64,000 bases of DNA, taken from contig NZ_ARYH01000001.1 in NCBI RefSeq assembly GCF_000685235.1, positions 1,302,001 to 1,366,000 of the forward strand, written 5' to 3'. The stretch is from Hyphomonas adhaerens MHS-3 (GTDB lineage: Bacteria > Pseudomonadota > Alphaproteobacteria > Caulobacterales > Hyphomonadaceae). Position numbers and translations under genes: made by a program. This document shows positions 8,104 to 16,772 of this stretch, in pieces; within the stretch, counting starts at the first letter, position 1; each line of letters opens with the position of its first letter. The notes below the pieces were generated by a model. It made no database searches. It had not been told where the DNA came from and was given only the letters and a program-made list of their open reading frames with translations.

Positions 8104-9414
8104 CTATTGGTGATAAGCGGTTTCGCCATGCGTGGCGGAATCGAGCCCGGCCTCTTCATCCTCCGGTGAAACACGCAGCGGGATCACGGTGCGGATGGCG
8201 TAGAGCAGGCCTGCGGTGACCACTGCCGACAGGAGCGCGACCACCGCGACGCCCAGCAGCTGGATCCCGAACTGGGTGAAGACCGGCTTTGACAGGCCCG
8301 GCGCCAGCGGGCCGAACGCGGCCAGGAAGGGCAGGGAGAGACTGCCGAGAATGCCGCCGACGCCATGCACGGCGAACACGTCGAGACTGTCGTCGATCTG
8401 CAGTTTCTGCCGGATCAGCACCACCGCGCCATAACAGACCAGCGCGCTGGCCGCCCCGATGACGATCGCTCCGGCCGGGCCGACAGAGCCGGCCGCAGGC
8501 GTGATCGTGGCAAGGCCGGCCACCATGCCGGTCGCGATACCGACCAGCGTGGGCTTGCGGAAGCTGACCCATTCGATGCCCATCCAGACGAGGGACGCGG
8601 TGGCGGCCGAGGTGTGCGTCACCAGCATGGCGCGGGCGGCGTCCCCATTGGCGCCGAGGGCCGAGCCGGCATTGAAGCCGAACCAGCCGACCCACAGCAT
8701 GGCCGCGCCCAGCATGACGAAGCCGGGGCTGTGCGGCGGATGCATGTCCTTGGGGAAGTGCGCCCGCTTGCCGATGATCAGGGCAAAGACGAGAGCGGAC
8801 ACGCCGGCCGTGGTGTGCACGACGATGCCGCCCGCAAAGTCGATGACGCCCATGCCGGCCAGCCAGCCGCCGCCCCACACCCAGTGCGCGGCCGGCGCGT
8901 AGCACAGCAGCAGCCACAGCGCGCAGAAGACCAGCATCGCCCCGAAATTCACCCGCTCCACAAAGGCCCCCACGATCAGTGCCGGGGTGATGATCGCAAA
9001 GGTCATCTGGAACATCATGAAGAGCGGTTCGGGAATGGACTGGCCGTCCAGCGGCGCCGCGGTGACCCCTGCGGCGAAGGATTTCGCAAAGCCGCCGATG
9101 ATGCCGCCATCGCCCGGCCCGAAGGCGAGGGAATATCCGCAAACCAGCCAGACGATGCTCATCAGCGCGGCGATCGCCATGCACTGCATCAGCACCGAGA
9201 GCAGGTTCTTGGCCTGAACCAGGCCGCCATAGAACAGGGCGAGGCCGGGCAGGGTCATGAACAGGACGAGCGCGGTGGCGGTGAGGATCCAGGCGGTGTC
9301 CCCCGCGCTGGTGCCCATGTCTGCAAAGGCTGGCGCAGAAAATACCGCGCACAGCAGCGAGAGCACGCCGAAGCGCGCCGCAGTTGAATTGTGTCCCAAT
9401 GTCAGCTCCCTCAT
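8104..9414 (-). CDS. amt: Ammonium transporter (Amt family)
   Basis: This 436-residue channel has a signal peptide (cleavage after AFA, near residue 31) and eleven hydrophobic segments. Family motifs include FYGGLVQAKN, the periplasmic gate region, HTTAGVSALVFALIIGKR with a conserved pore-region His, and VGWFGFNAGSAL. It conducts ammonium or ammonia across the inner membrane. No glnK lies beside it in the window. The start is uncertain: the ATG at 9414 has no upstream Shine-Dalgarno, while GAGGGAG lies inside the frame just before a TTG (codon 6), and a GTG at codon 17 would start the signal peptide. An 18-bp inverted repeat abuts the start. Confidence 0.95.
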   Translation of the reverse strand: MRELTLGHNSTAARFGVLSLLCAVFSAPAFADMGTSAGDTAWILTATALVLFMTLPGLALFYGGLVQAKNLLSVLMQCMAIAALMSIVWLVCGYSLAFGPGDGGIIGGFAKSFAAGVTAAPLDGQSIPEPLFMMFQMTFAIITPALIVGAFVERVNFGAMLVFCALWLLLCYAPAAHWVWGGGWLAGMGVIDFAGGIVVHTTAGVSALVFALIIGKRAHFPKDMHPPHSPGFVMLGAAMLWVGWFGFNAGSALGANGDAARAMLVTHTSAATASLVWMGIEWVSFRKPTLVGIATGMVAGLATITPAAGSVGPAGAIVIGAASALVCYGAVVLIRQKLQIDDSLDVFAVHGVGGILGSLSLPFLAAFGPLAPGLSKPVFTQFGIQLLGVAVVALLSAVVTAGLLYAIRTVIPLRVSPEDEEAGLDSATHGETAYHQ

Positions 9415-9747
9415 TCAGTTCACGCGTGTGAACTTGCCCTCCACTCGCGTCTATTGGTTTGGGAAAAACAGGGTCCGAGTGCGCCGGACCGCCAAGTTAT
9501 TTAAGGGCGCGGGTCACCCGTGTGATCAATTATGCCTAATATATAGGCTGGTTTGAGCGAGAAGCGTGCAAGTTTTGAGCGATTTCGGGGCGTTTTGGCG
9601 CGATGTCTGATCGCTATGTGATCGCGTCTGCATTCTTTCTGGGCGCCCCGTCTGACGCAGGGCGTTCCGGAGAGGGGGGGAAGCCCCGAGCGAAAATGAA
9701 GAGACAGAAGAGTTGTTCAGGTAGAATTGCCGGATAGGATCGCCGGC
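9415..9747. other. Intergenic leader region between amt and the GFA gene
   Basis: These 333 bases hold no credible gene. They contain the inverted repeat AGTTCAC-GCGT-GTGAACT (9417-9434) directly before amt and the AT-rich palindrome GCCTA-ATATA-TAGGC (9534-9548), which probably marks the divergent promoter area. A TGATCGC direct repeat lies near 9608-9626. No sigma-54 (-24/-12) element is obvious for amt. Confidence 0.5.
9417..9434 (-). promoter_or_regulatory. Inverted repeat abutting the amt start
   Basis: Arms AGTTCAC and GTGAACT are perfectly inverted around GCGT, ending 3 bases before the annotated amt ATG. In RNA it would form a hairpin over the translation start region; in DNA it could be an operator. 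Its role is not determined. Confidence 0.45.
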
Positions 9748-10245
9748 ATGATCCGCGCCGATATTGCCCGCCCGCCCGTTCCGTCCGTCCCGCTCCATGG
9801 CGGCTGCCATTGCGGCGCCGTCCGGTATGAGATCACCGCGCGCCCGAAGGCGGTGAACGCCTGCCATTGCGATGATTGCAAACGCCTGTCAGGCGCGACC
9901 TTCGGCGTCTATCTGCATGTTCCGAAACCTGCGCTGGCCGTGACGTCCGGGACATTCGACACATTCCGGCGCACCGGCGGAAGCGGGCACACGATCCCGA
10001 TCGAGCGGTGTACGGAATGCGGCACGCGGATGTGGCACCTGCCGGACGCCGCGCCGGATCTCGTCATCCTGTGCGCGGGCACGCTGGACGATCCGTCCTG
10101 GGCGGTGCCGACCTCCCACATCTTCACCGAAGAAGCCGCCCCCGACGCCGTCGCCGCCAGCGACGCCCTCGTCATCGAAGCCTTCAACTCCACCCGCCGG
10201 GCGCTCTGGGCCCATTTCGACCGGATTTACTCAGTGTCGAGTTGA
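9748..10245 (+). CDS. GFA/CENP-V-domain zinc protein
   Basis: This 165-residue protein carries the GFA fold seen in glutathione-dependent formaldehyde-activating enzyme and CENP-V: GGCHCGAVRYEI, then ACHCDDCKRLSGA and ERCTECGTRMWHL. The cysteines match the two zinc sites. Most bacterial members have no proven substrate, so formaldehyde detoxification should not be assumed. The ATG at 9748 has GGAT upstream and is preferred to the TTG at 9727. Confidence 0.85.
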   Translation: MIRADIARPPVPSVPLHGGCHCGAVRYEITARPKAVNACHCDDCKRLSGATFGVYLHVPKPALAVTSGTFDTFRRTGGSGHTIPIERCTECGTRMWHLPDAAPDLVILCAGTLDDPSWAVPTSHIFTEEAAPDAVAASDALVIEAFNSTRRALWAHFDRIYSVSS

Positions 10246-10393
10246 AGACGGCATTACCCCTGAGCGGGGGCCCTGCGGTTTACCTGTTCACCTAATGGGG
10301 GAGTTCTGGAAGTTTGTTCGGAGTTTCCAGCAATTAGGGGTTGCTGTTTGGGGCTTCAGTGTTGAAGTCTGCTGCTTCCAACGGAGGGGTGAA

Positions 10394-13255
10394 ATGGCGA
10401 AGCAGAGGCTTGCTGCGGCGATAGCGGCATTGATGTGGGTTGCCGCGTGTGGTGGGGGTGGCGGTTCAGGATCCGGAACATCTGCGCCAGCATCTTCGCC
10501 GAACCAGGCCCCTGTATCTGCCGCCGGTGAAAGTTTTTCCGCCCATATTGAAGCTGACGGCACGCCGCTGGACGGCAGCCAGAGTTGGGATCCGGACAGC
10601 GATGCATTGAGTTTTGAATGGGTCATCGTATCGGAACCTGAGGGCGCAGGCGCGCAATTCAATGATGCGACAGATGTGCGGCCAAAGCTGCAGGCACGGG
10701 CGCCCGGGACTTATGAAATAGAGCTGACCGTCACGGACCCCGCAGGCGCATCGGGACATGACACGATTGTGGTCAGCCTTGAAAACGATGCGCCCGAGCC
10801 GAAGGCAGCTGTCTCACTTTCTATGCCTGCGCTTGGAGAAGACATCGAACTGACTGCGGTGGAAACGACGGATATCAACGGCCAGCCGCTGACATATACG
10901 TGGACCCTGGAGACGGCTCCGGCGGGTGTGATGGTTGGCACGACATATGACGGCGTCATCCAAACGACCTCTTTCGACGTGGAAGGGGCGTACGGCTTCT
11001 CCCTGACCGTATCGGACGGGTACGATACGGTCACCGTCGATATTCCTGTGATCTTTGCCAGCAAATTTTCTGTCCGTAAGCTGCCCGTCGGGTTCGGGGC
11101 GATGGGGGTGCAACCTGGTGGCGGCCGGTTGGTGGTCAGACTGCAGCGCCAAATAGCAATCTTCGATGAAGGGGTGAGAGAACCGAAACTGGTCTCTGTT
11201 CCGGGCGACGGTGTGATAGGCGTGGCCGTATCACCGAACGGACACCTCGCTGCGCTGGGATCTTATCACGCCGTGACCTTTGTTGATCTCGACAAAGCCG
11301 AGGTCGTCGCCACATGGCCTGTGGGCGCCTCTCCCGTTAACCTCGTCGTGTCCGACGAGGGGATCGCCTACATAACAGACCAGCGGGATGGCAGTACCGA
11401 TCTGGTGTCGGTAAACATGGAAAATGGCGAGAGCATAACAACTCCGGGCCGGTATCCGGACTCGAGGGGGTACATGCCTCCCTCCGGTGACAAATTGTAT
11501 TTCATGGCGAATGTGTCTCCGGATGTGCTTGGCCGGTACACGATCTCGGATGGGGTGTTTTCCGACTATCGTGAGGCGGCCGACGCAAGCGGTACTTGCG
11601 GAACCGGTTGGATAAGCGGCGACGGAAGCGCGATGCTGACCAATTGCGGGCGGGTCGTACGGCTTTCCGATGATCCGGCAACGGATATGACCACGATCGG
11701 AAAGATCTACAATCTGGGTGCCGTGCAGAGTGCGACGTATAGCCCGATTACAAAATACTGGTATGTGCTGGGCCCCCCGAATGACGCGTATCAGAGTAAG
11801 ATTCTGGTGTATGACTCCAGGAACTTTGAGCTGATCCATACGATCGAGATGCCGTTGGAGCATGGGTCAAGCGGCAACCAGTTGGTTGTGCGAGACATTA
11901 TTGCGAGTCAGACGGATCTTTCGCTCCGCATTCTGGCAACAGATCATCTGACAATGAATGTGGATCACTACATACTGGTGACGGCGCTTGAATATCCGGC
12001 GGGTGCGAACCTGCCACCGGAAGTGTCCGTGCAGAAATATTCCGCAACATATGCCGGGAAGGCTGTTACCGTCGACGCGAGCGATACCTTGGACCCAGAG
12101 GGGCTGCCTCTGACCTATAGTTGGCGCGTTGCAGCCGAACCTTCCCCTGGATGGGCGACTCTGGAAAACGCAGACACAGCGGTCGTCCGCATGACGCCTG
12201 CCATGGAAGGCGAGTACACGCTGGAGCTGACGGTGAGTGATGGCGTCCATAAGGTCGTTCGGCAGATCGGGGTCCTAGTCTCTCCCGGAAAAGATGCCGT
12301 ATTCTACAGGTTGCCAGGGGACATTCTTGATGCAGAGTACTCGAAACCACTTTCGACGCTCGCCTATATTGTGGACGGGGAGTCTTCGATCCATCTCGTC
12401 AATCTTCTGACCTTCAAGGAGGAAATCGTTCCACTAGAGCGGCAGGCATACCGGATCGGGATTGGTCCTGACGGTCTGCAGGCGGCCCTCTCTCTCTCGG
12501 GTCTTCTAAATCTTGTCGACCTCCAGACAGCCAAAGTCGTCGACAGCGCGCCGACTGCCTGGGACTGGGGCGATATCGTTCTGGACCGGAACGGGCGCGC
12601 TCACATGAATACGGAGCGCGGCAACACTGGTCCTCTCGTCACGGTTGACTTCGGATCAGACCAGGTCAGTCTCAATTATAGCGTCTCTCTCGGCACGCTG
12701 CTGCGCATGCATCCGCTGGAAAACTGGATTTATGGTGTCACGACGAGGCAAACGCCCGCCATTCTCCGGAAATGGGACGCGACGACTCTGCCCGTTCAAT
12801 CGATCCGGTCAGAAACGATCGGTGTCGACAAGGATGAGCTGGGTGGAAATATCTGGTTCAGCGAAGACGGGCAGCGGATGCTGACCGCGACCGGCAAGCT
12901 ATTCACAGTCTCAGGCAATGACAGTGAGGATTTGCTGCTCGATAAGACAATTCAGGACGGTATCTTCGCGGCCTGGGCGGATCACTCCAGCGAGACAGGG
13001 GAGTGGGCCGTGGTCATCGGTAATTCGGCGAACGTGCCGAGCCTGAATGGAAAAGTCGCATTCTATGATGATCAGACTCTCACCCGGAAATCTGCCGCCG
13101 AATTGCGTGACGTGCCCATAGGCGGCACACTTTATCCCGTTCTGGCCGCACGGATATTCTATTCTGAAGATGGCTCCGGCCAGGTGATCATGACATCCAA
13201 TTTGGGGGCCACAGCGGATCCCATCACCGTTCAGGTGTTGAACCTGTTGAAATGA
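10394..13255 (+). CDS. Large lipoprotein with PKD-like domains and two beta-propeller regions
   Basis: This 953-residue lipoprotein starts at the ATG preceded by GGAGGGG. Its signal ends in VAAC (C19), followed by GGGGGSGSG. Ig/PKD-like domains follow at about 35-130 and 135-220 (signatures SWDPDSDALSFEW and LTYTWTLETAPAG), then a WD/YVTN-like propeller region, a third PKD-like domain (DTLDPEGLPLTYSW) and a second propeller-like region to the C-terminus. The protein thus looks like a duplicated PKD-plus-propeller unit. It is probably exposed on the outer membrane, for adhesion or carbohydrate or protein binding. Codons ending in A or T are clearly commoner than in neighbours, which suggests acquisition. 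I do not recognise a named family. Confidence 0.78.
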   Translation: MAKQRLAAAIAALMWVAACGGGGGSGSGTSAPASSPNQAPVSAAGESFSAHIEADGTPLDGSQSWDPDSDALSFEWVIVSEPEGAGAQFNDATDVRPKLQARAPGTYEIELTVTDPAGASGHDTIVVSLENDAPEPKAAVSLSMPALGEDIELTAVETTDINGQPLTYTWTLETAPAGVMVGTTYDGVIQTTSFDVEGAYGFSLTVSDGYDTVTVDIPVIFASKFSVRKLPVGFGAMGVQPGGGRLVVRLQRQIAIFDEGVREPKLVSVPGDGVIGVAVSPNGHLAALGSYHAVTFVDLDKAEVVATWPVGASPVNLVVSDEGIAYITDQRDGSTDLVSVNMENGESITTPGRYPDSRGYMPPSGDKLYFMANVSPDVLGRYTISDGVFSDYREAADASGTCGTGWISGDGSAMLTNCGRVVRLSDDPATDMTTIGKIYNLGAVQSATYSPITKYWYVLGPPNDAYQSKILVYDSRNFELIHTIEMPLEHGSSGNQLVVRDIIASQTDLSLRILATDHLTMNVDHYILVTALEYPAGANLPPEVSVQKYSATYAGKAVTVDASDTLDPEGLPLTYSWRVAAEPSPGWATLENADTAVVRMTPAMEGEYTLELTVSDGVHKVVRQIGVLVSPGKDAVFYRLPGDILDAEYSKPLSTLAYIVDGESSIHLVNLLTFKEEIVPLERQAYRIGIGPDGLQAALSLSGLLNLVDLQTAKVVDSAPTAWDWGDIVLDRNGRAHMNTERGNTGPLVTVDFGSDQVSLNYSVSLGTLLRMHPLENWIYGVTTRQTPAILRKWDATTLPVQSIRSETIGVDKDELGGNIWFSEDGQRMLTATGKLFTVSGNDSEDLLLDKTIQDGIFAAWADHSSETGEWAVVIGNSANVPSLNGKVAFYDDQTLTRKSAAELRDVPIGGTLYPVLAARIFYSEDGSGQVIMTSNLGATADPITVQVLNLLK

Positions 13256-13265
13256 TGGCGTCCGC

Positions 13266-14882
13266 CTACTCCACCTGATCGGTGTAGGCGCCTTCTTCGA
13301 AGGCTTCGGCGAGTTTGAAGCGCTGGATCTTGCCGGAGCCGGTGAGGGGCCAGCCGTCGACCCAGATCCAGTAGGCGGGTGTCTTCTGCGGTGACAGGCG
13401 CTCGCGGATGAAGCGTTTGAGTTCCGCATCGTCCGGGCGCGGCTTTGAATTGCCGCGCATGAAGCAGGCGACCTGTTCGCCCCATTTCTCGTCCGGAATG
13501 CCGACAATGGCGATTTCGGAAATCGCTTCGTGTTCCAGCAGGGCATTCTCGATCTCTGCCGGGAACAGATTTTCGCCGCCGCGGATGATCATCTCTTTCA
13601 CCCGGCCGGTGATCTTTACATAGCCGCGTTCATCCATGCGGCCGAGGTCGCCGGTGTGCAGCCAGTTGTCGGTGTCGATGGTGGCAGCGGTTGCGTCCGG
13701 ATTGTCATTGTAGCCGAGCATGACGGAATAGGCGCGGGCGCAGATCTCGCCCTGTTCGCCGATGGGCATCACCTCGCTGGTGGCCGGGTCGCGGATCGAG
13801 ATTTCCGTATACGGCACAGGCTGGCCGATGGTTTGGGTCAGATCTTCTTCGCTGTCTTCATACCAGGCCTGTGTCAGGGCAGGGGAGGTTTCGGTCTGGC
13901 CATAGATGATCTGGATCGGGGCACCGAGCACTTTACGGGCCTTGCGGCACAGTTCCGGTGGCACCATCGACCCGCCGGACATGATCCGCCGGGTGGAGGA
14001 AACGTCGCGTCCGGATGTCTCCACTTCCTCGATCAGGGCGACCAGCATGGTCGGCACGCCGAGAATGAACCGGGTCCGCTCGCGCTCCATGACCTTCACG
14101 ACCATGGCCGGATCGAAAACCGGTGCCAGCAGCATGGTCGCGCCAACACCGAGGCCGCCCAGTGCGAGAATGGCGCAGCCGGTCGTATGGAAGAGAGGCA
14201 TATGGTGCACGAAGACATCGCCCTGGTTCACACCGGCGCGCTTCATGGCCTCGATCCCATTCGTGACGAGGCCGTTGTGGTGGAGCAGGGCCCCCTTGGG
14301 AAAGCCGGTCGTGCCGGACGTGTACTGGATCTGTGTCGGGTCGCGCGGGCCGGGATTGCGCAATTCGCCTTTGTCTTCGCCGTCGAACAGGGCCGCGCGG
14401 TCGGTCAGCAGGATGCGGTGGCGGATGGCCGGGATTTCGTTGCAGACTTCATCTGCGATCTGCTGCATCGGATTGCCCCGGAAATCGGCGACATAATAGA
14501 TTGCTTCGGACCGGGACTGTTCGAGCACGTATTTCAGTTCGCGCTTCTGATAGGCCGGGTTCACCGTGACGAGGATGACGCCGGCGAGGCCGCAGGCCAG
14601 TTCCAGCAGCACCCATTCGGGCACATTGTTGGCGTAGACCGCGACGCGGGCGCCTTCCTCATGGCGGTTGGCGAGGGCCCGGGCGAGGCGTTCCACATCG
14701 AACAGGAGTTCGGAATAGGACCAGCTGCGAACGATGCTGCCGTCATAGTCCAGCGCTTTCAGGGCGGGCTGGTCAGGCTTGCGGGCGGTCGAGGCGCGCA
14801 GCATGTCCCCGATTGTACGTGGGGCCGGTTCGGGGCCTCCGTGAGCCGGAAAATAGGATTCCGTCAGCGAAACCTGGTACAT
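13266..14882 (-). CDS. Acyl-CoA synthetase (AMP-forming, FadD/ACS family)
   Basis: This 538-residue ANL-superfamily enzyme activates a carboxylic acid, most likely a fatty acid, to its CoA thioester through an acyl-adenylate. Motifs in order are the P-loop YTSGTTGFPKGALL, the adenylate region IIYGQTETSP, the aspartate motif WLHTGDLGRMDERGY, the hinge KITGRVKEMIIRGGENLFPA and the catalytic Lys region GSGKIQRF. The length and motifs match medium- or long-chain ligases; the chain length cannot be read from sequence. It is convergent with the lipoprotein gene, 10 bp apart, and no beta-oxidation genes are nearby. Confidence 0.93.
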   Translation of the reverse strand: MYQVSLTESYFPAHGGPEPAPRTIGDMLRASTARKPDQPALKALDYDGSIVRSWSYSELLFDVERLARALANRHEEGARVAVYANNVPEWVLLELACGLAGVILVTVNPAYQKRELKYVLEQSRSEAIYYVADFRGNPMQQIADEVCNEIPAIRHRILLTDRAALFDGEDKGELRNPGPRDPTQIQYTSGTTGFPKGALLHHNGLVTNGIEAMKRAGVNQGDVFVHHMPLFHTTGCAILALGGLGVGATMLLAPVFDPAMVVKVMERERTRFILGVPTMLVALIEEVETSGRDVSSTRRIMSGGSMVPPELCRKARKVLGAPIQIIYGQTETSPALTQAWYEDSEEDLTQTIGQPVPYTEISIRDPATSEVMPIGEQGEICARAYSVMLGYNDNPDATAATIDTDNWLHTGDLGRMDERGYVKITGRVKEMIIRGGENLFPAEIENALLEHEAISEIAIVGIPDEKWGEQVACFMRGNSKPRPDDAELKRFIRERLSPQKTPAYWIWVDGWPLTGSGKIQRFKLAEAFEEGAYTDQVE

Positions 14883-14975
14883 GCGTGCCTCCCAACACTC
14901 ATTCAGTCTTGGGACGTTACAGGCAAAATATCCGCGCCGCTACGGGCGTTTCTGATGCAGGTGCAACGGTTTCAC

Positions 14976-15272
14976 CTAGTAGGCGTAATGTCCGTGGCGG
15001 CGCAGGTATCCGGCCATGCGGGCGCGCTTGTTGTCGAGATCGTCTTCGATGATCGACGGGATCAGGAAGAAATCCAGGACCCACCAGACGAAACCGATGA
15101 GAATGAAATAGGACAGGATCTGCAGGATCGCGCTGATCGGCTTGCCCAGATAGAAGCGATGGGCCGACAGGAATCCGAGGAAAAACCAGAGCAGGTAAGC
15201 CGCGCCAGCGCTCTTGCGCTCATTGGCAACGCGTTGCTCGATCAGGATCATGTCGTCGGTCGTGAGGCTCAT
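14976..15272 (-). CDS. TM2-domain membrane protein
   Basis: This 98-residue protein has the TM2 domain: two membrane helices joined by a short turn, with AYLLWFFLGFLSAHRFYLGK and then VWWVLDFFLIP. The conserved HRFYLG sequence in the first helix-turn is diagnostic. The role of TM2 proteins in bacteria is mostly unknown. A basic, His-rich tail follows (ARMAGYLRRHGHYAY). The gene lies upstream of the acyl-CoA ligase on the same strand, 93 bp away. Confidence 0.85.
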   Translation of the reverse strand: MSLTTDDMILIEQRVANERKSAGAAYLLWFFLGFLSAHRFYLGKPISAILQILSYFILIGFVWWVLDFFLIPSIIEDDLDNKRARMAGYLRRHGHYAY

Positions 15273-15390
15273 GGCCCGGGGTCTCCTTCTTATCGAATAA
15301 CAATATATGTCGGGTTCGGCGGGATTCCAAGGGCAGCGGCAAAAAACATGCGTTATTGAGCCCGGGCGCAGGCCCTGCTAAGCGCCGCTG

Positions 15391-16248
15391 ATGTACCAGA
15401 TATCGGCAAGAGGCGCGCGGGCGCCGGTGGAAGCAGCATGGGATGCCCTGGCATGGGCAGACCCGTCGCCTGCAGGCGCAGTGGACTGCAAGGAAGACGG
15501 GCGGGGCGTCTGGCGCCTCGACGCCTTCGCGGAGACGCAGGACGACGCGGACGCCTGCGTCGCCATCATCGCGGAGACCAGCCCGGAGCTGAATGCGCGG
15601 GTGGAAGAAGTGATCGAGCGCGACTGGGTGACGATGTCACTTGAAGGCCTGCCGCCGGTCTCTGCGGGTCCGTTCTTCGTCGCCGGCAGTCATGCCATCG
15701 CCCGGCATGCACCGGGCAAGATCGCCGTCTTGATCGAGGCGGGCCCGGCCTTTGGCACGGGCCATCACGGCACGACGCTTGGCTGCCTGCTGGCGCTGGA
15801 CGGGGTGCGCCGCCGCCGTGCCATCGGCAAGGTGCTGGACCTCGGCACGGGGTCGGGCGTGCTGGCGATCGCAGCCCTGAAGGCCGGGGCGAGCATGGCG
15901 CTCGGCACCGATATCGACTTCGACAGCGTGCCCGTGGCGAACGAGAACGCGAAAAAGAACAATGTGACGGGCTTTACCGCCATGCATGTGACGGGCGCGA
16001 ACCATCCGCGTATCCGCGCGGCGGCGCCCTATGACACCGTGTTCGCCAACATCCTGATGAAGCCGCTGATCGGCCTCGCACCGGAGATCGCGCGTCTCAC
16101 GGCGCCCGGCGGCACAGTTATCCTGTCAGGTCTGCTGCACCATCAGGCGGGCCAGGTGCGCCAGGCCTTTGAAGGCCATGGCATCCTGTTCGAGCGCCGT
16201 ATCCGAAAGGATGGCTGGTCGACGCTGGTCATGCGCCAGCGGGACTGA
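15391..16248 (+). CDS. prmA: Ribosomal protein L11 methyltransferase
   Basis: This 285-residue enzyme methylates ribosomal protein L11 using S-adenosylmethionine. The C-terminal Rossmann domain has GPAFGTGHHGTT, motif I VLDLGTGSGVLAIAALKAGA, the acidic TDIDFDSV and the catalytic-region NILMKPLI in place of the more usual NIL..PL. The N-terminal part, about 100 residues, is the substrate-recognition domain. The ATG at 15391 has only a poor Shine-Dalgarno. prmA next to pepP on the same strand is a common alphaproteobacterial arrangement. Confidence 0.93.
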   Translation: MYQISARGARAPVEAAWDALAWADPSPAGAVDCKEDGRGVWRLDAFAETQDDADACVAIIAETSPELNARVEEVIERDWVTMSLEGLPPVSAGPFFVAGSHAIARHAPGKIAVLIEAGPAFGTGHHGTTLGCLLALDGVRRRRAIGKVLDLGTGSGVLAIAALKAGASMALGTDIDFDSVPVANENAKKNNVTGFTAMHVTGANHPRIRAAAPYDTVFANILMKPLIGLAPEIARLTAPGGTVILSGLLHHQAGQVRQAFEGHGILFERRIRKDGWSTLVMRQRD

Positions 16249-16281
16249 AGCCGAACCTGAACCCTGCGCGCAAATAAAAAT

Positions 16282-16314
16282 CTCCCGCCGCATCCCGGAA
16301 AGGATGGGCGGGAG
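16282..16314 (-). terminator. Strong intrinsic terminator, minus strand
   Basis: CTCCCGCC (16282-16289) pairs with GGCGGGAG (16307-16314), and CATCC pairs with GGATG inside, with loop CGGAAA and one bulged base. On the minus strand the hairpin is followed by ATTTTTATTTG, so it stops leftward transcription coming from the 58-residue ORF. On the plus strand no T tract follows. Confidence 0.8.
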
Positions 16315-16371
16315 AAGGGTACGCTACACTCAGGGATGGGCCGGCTCAGGAGGTGAGGGCGCGGCCCTAAA

Positions 16372-16387
16372 GATCTCTGAAGAGATC
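16372..16387 (-). terminator. Small hairpin just after the 58-residue ORF
   Basis: GATCTCT and AGAGATC form a perfect 7-bp stem around GA, 8 bases beyond the stop codon of the minus-strand small ORF, and are followed on that strand by TTTAG. It may be a first weak terminator or an mRNA 3'-end stabiliser. Confidence 0.45.
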
Positions 16388-16394
16388 AGGGTGA

Positions 16395-16571
16395 TCAGGC
16401 GTGGGTGGCGCGGCGCGACCAGCGGGCCATGCGGCGGGCCAGGATACGCGGACGGTTCACCGGCATTTGCACGGCTTCGCCGGCAATGATGGCGCGGGTG
16501 ATGTCTTTGACTTCCGGAGCGCGAATGTCGTCGGCGTCGGTGCGGGTGGAAGTCGTCAGGTCGGTGTTCAT
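16395..16571 (-). CDS. Small basic protein of 58 residues, unrecognised
   Basis: An ATG at 16571 opens a 58-codon frame encoding a Thr/Asp-rich N-terminus (MNTDLTTSTRTDADDIRAPE), a central VKDITRAIIAGEAVQ and a strongly basic tail (RPRILARRMARWSRRATHA). About nine in ten third positions are G or C, as in real genes here, although the DNA upstream is AT-rich. It ends before two hairpins, the second with a T tract on this strand, which supports leftward transcription. The ribosome binding site is poor (GAAAG about 10 bases upstream). I recognise no family; the basic tail suggests nucleic-acid or membrane contact. The ORF could also sit within a regulatory RNA. Confidence 0.5.
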   Translation of the reverse strand: MNTDLTTSTRTDADDIRAPEVKDITRAIIAGEAVQMPVNRPRILARRMARWSRRATHA

Positions 16572-16772
16572 CAGTTTTGCTTTCGTTGTTCTTGCAATTT
16601 TTATTTGTGCGTTCTTTTTCCGAACTCAAAGTTTCTGGAACAATGACATCGGAGGGCCGCCATATATGCCTCAGAGGTAAACAAAAAAGAGGCAAAGTCT
16701 TTAAAAGTGCATGCTGAAATGCATAGCTCAAATGCGCTTTCCTCAAGGCAGGCGCAGCGGTAAGACTCCGCC

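Noticed and set aside
10255..10270. CCCC-TGAGC-GGGG hairpin after the GFA gene
   Set aside because: The stem is only 4 bp with no T tract, too weak for a terminator.
13530..15359. 609-codon plus-strand frame over the acyl-CoA ligase
   Set aside because: The opposite strand carries all ANL-superfamily motifs; this frame has none.
16708..16735. TGCAT repeats before pepP
   Set aside because: Two imperfect copies (GCATGCTGAAAT and GCATAGCTCAAAT) are too few and too diverged to call a repeat or regulator site.
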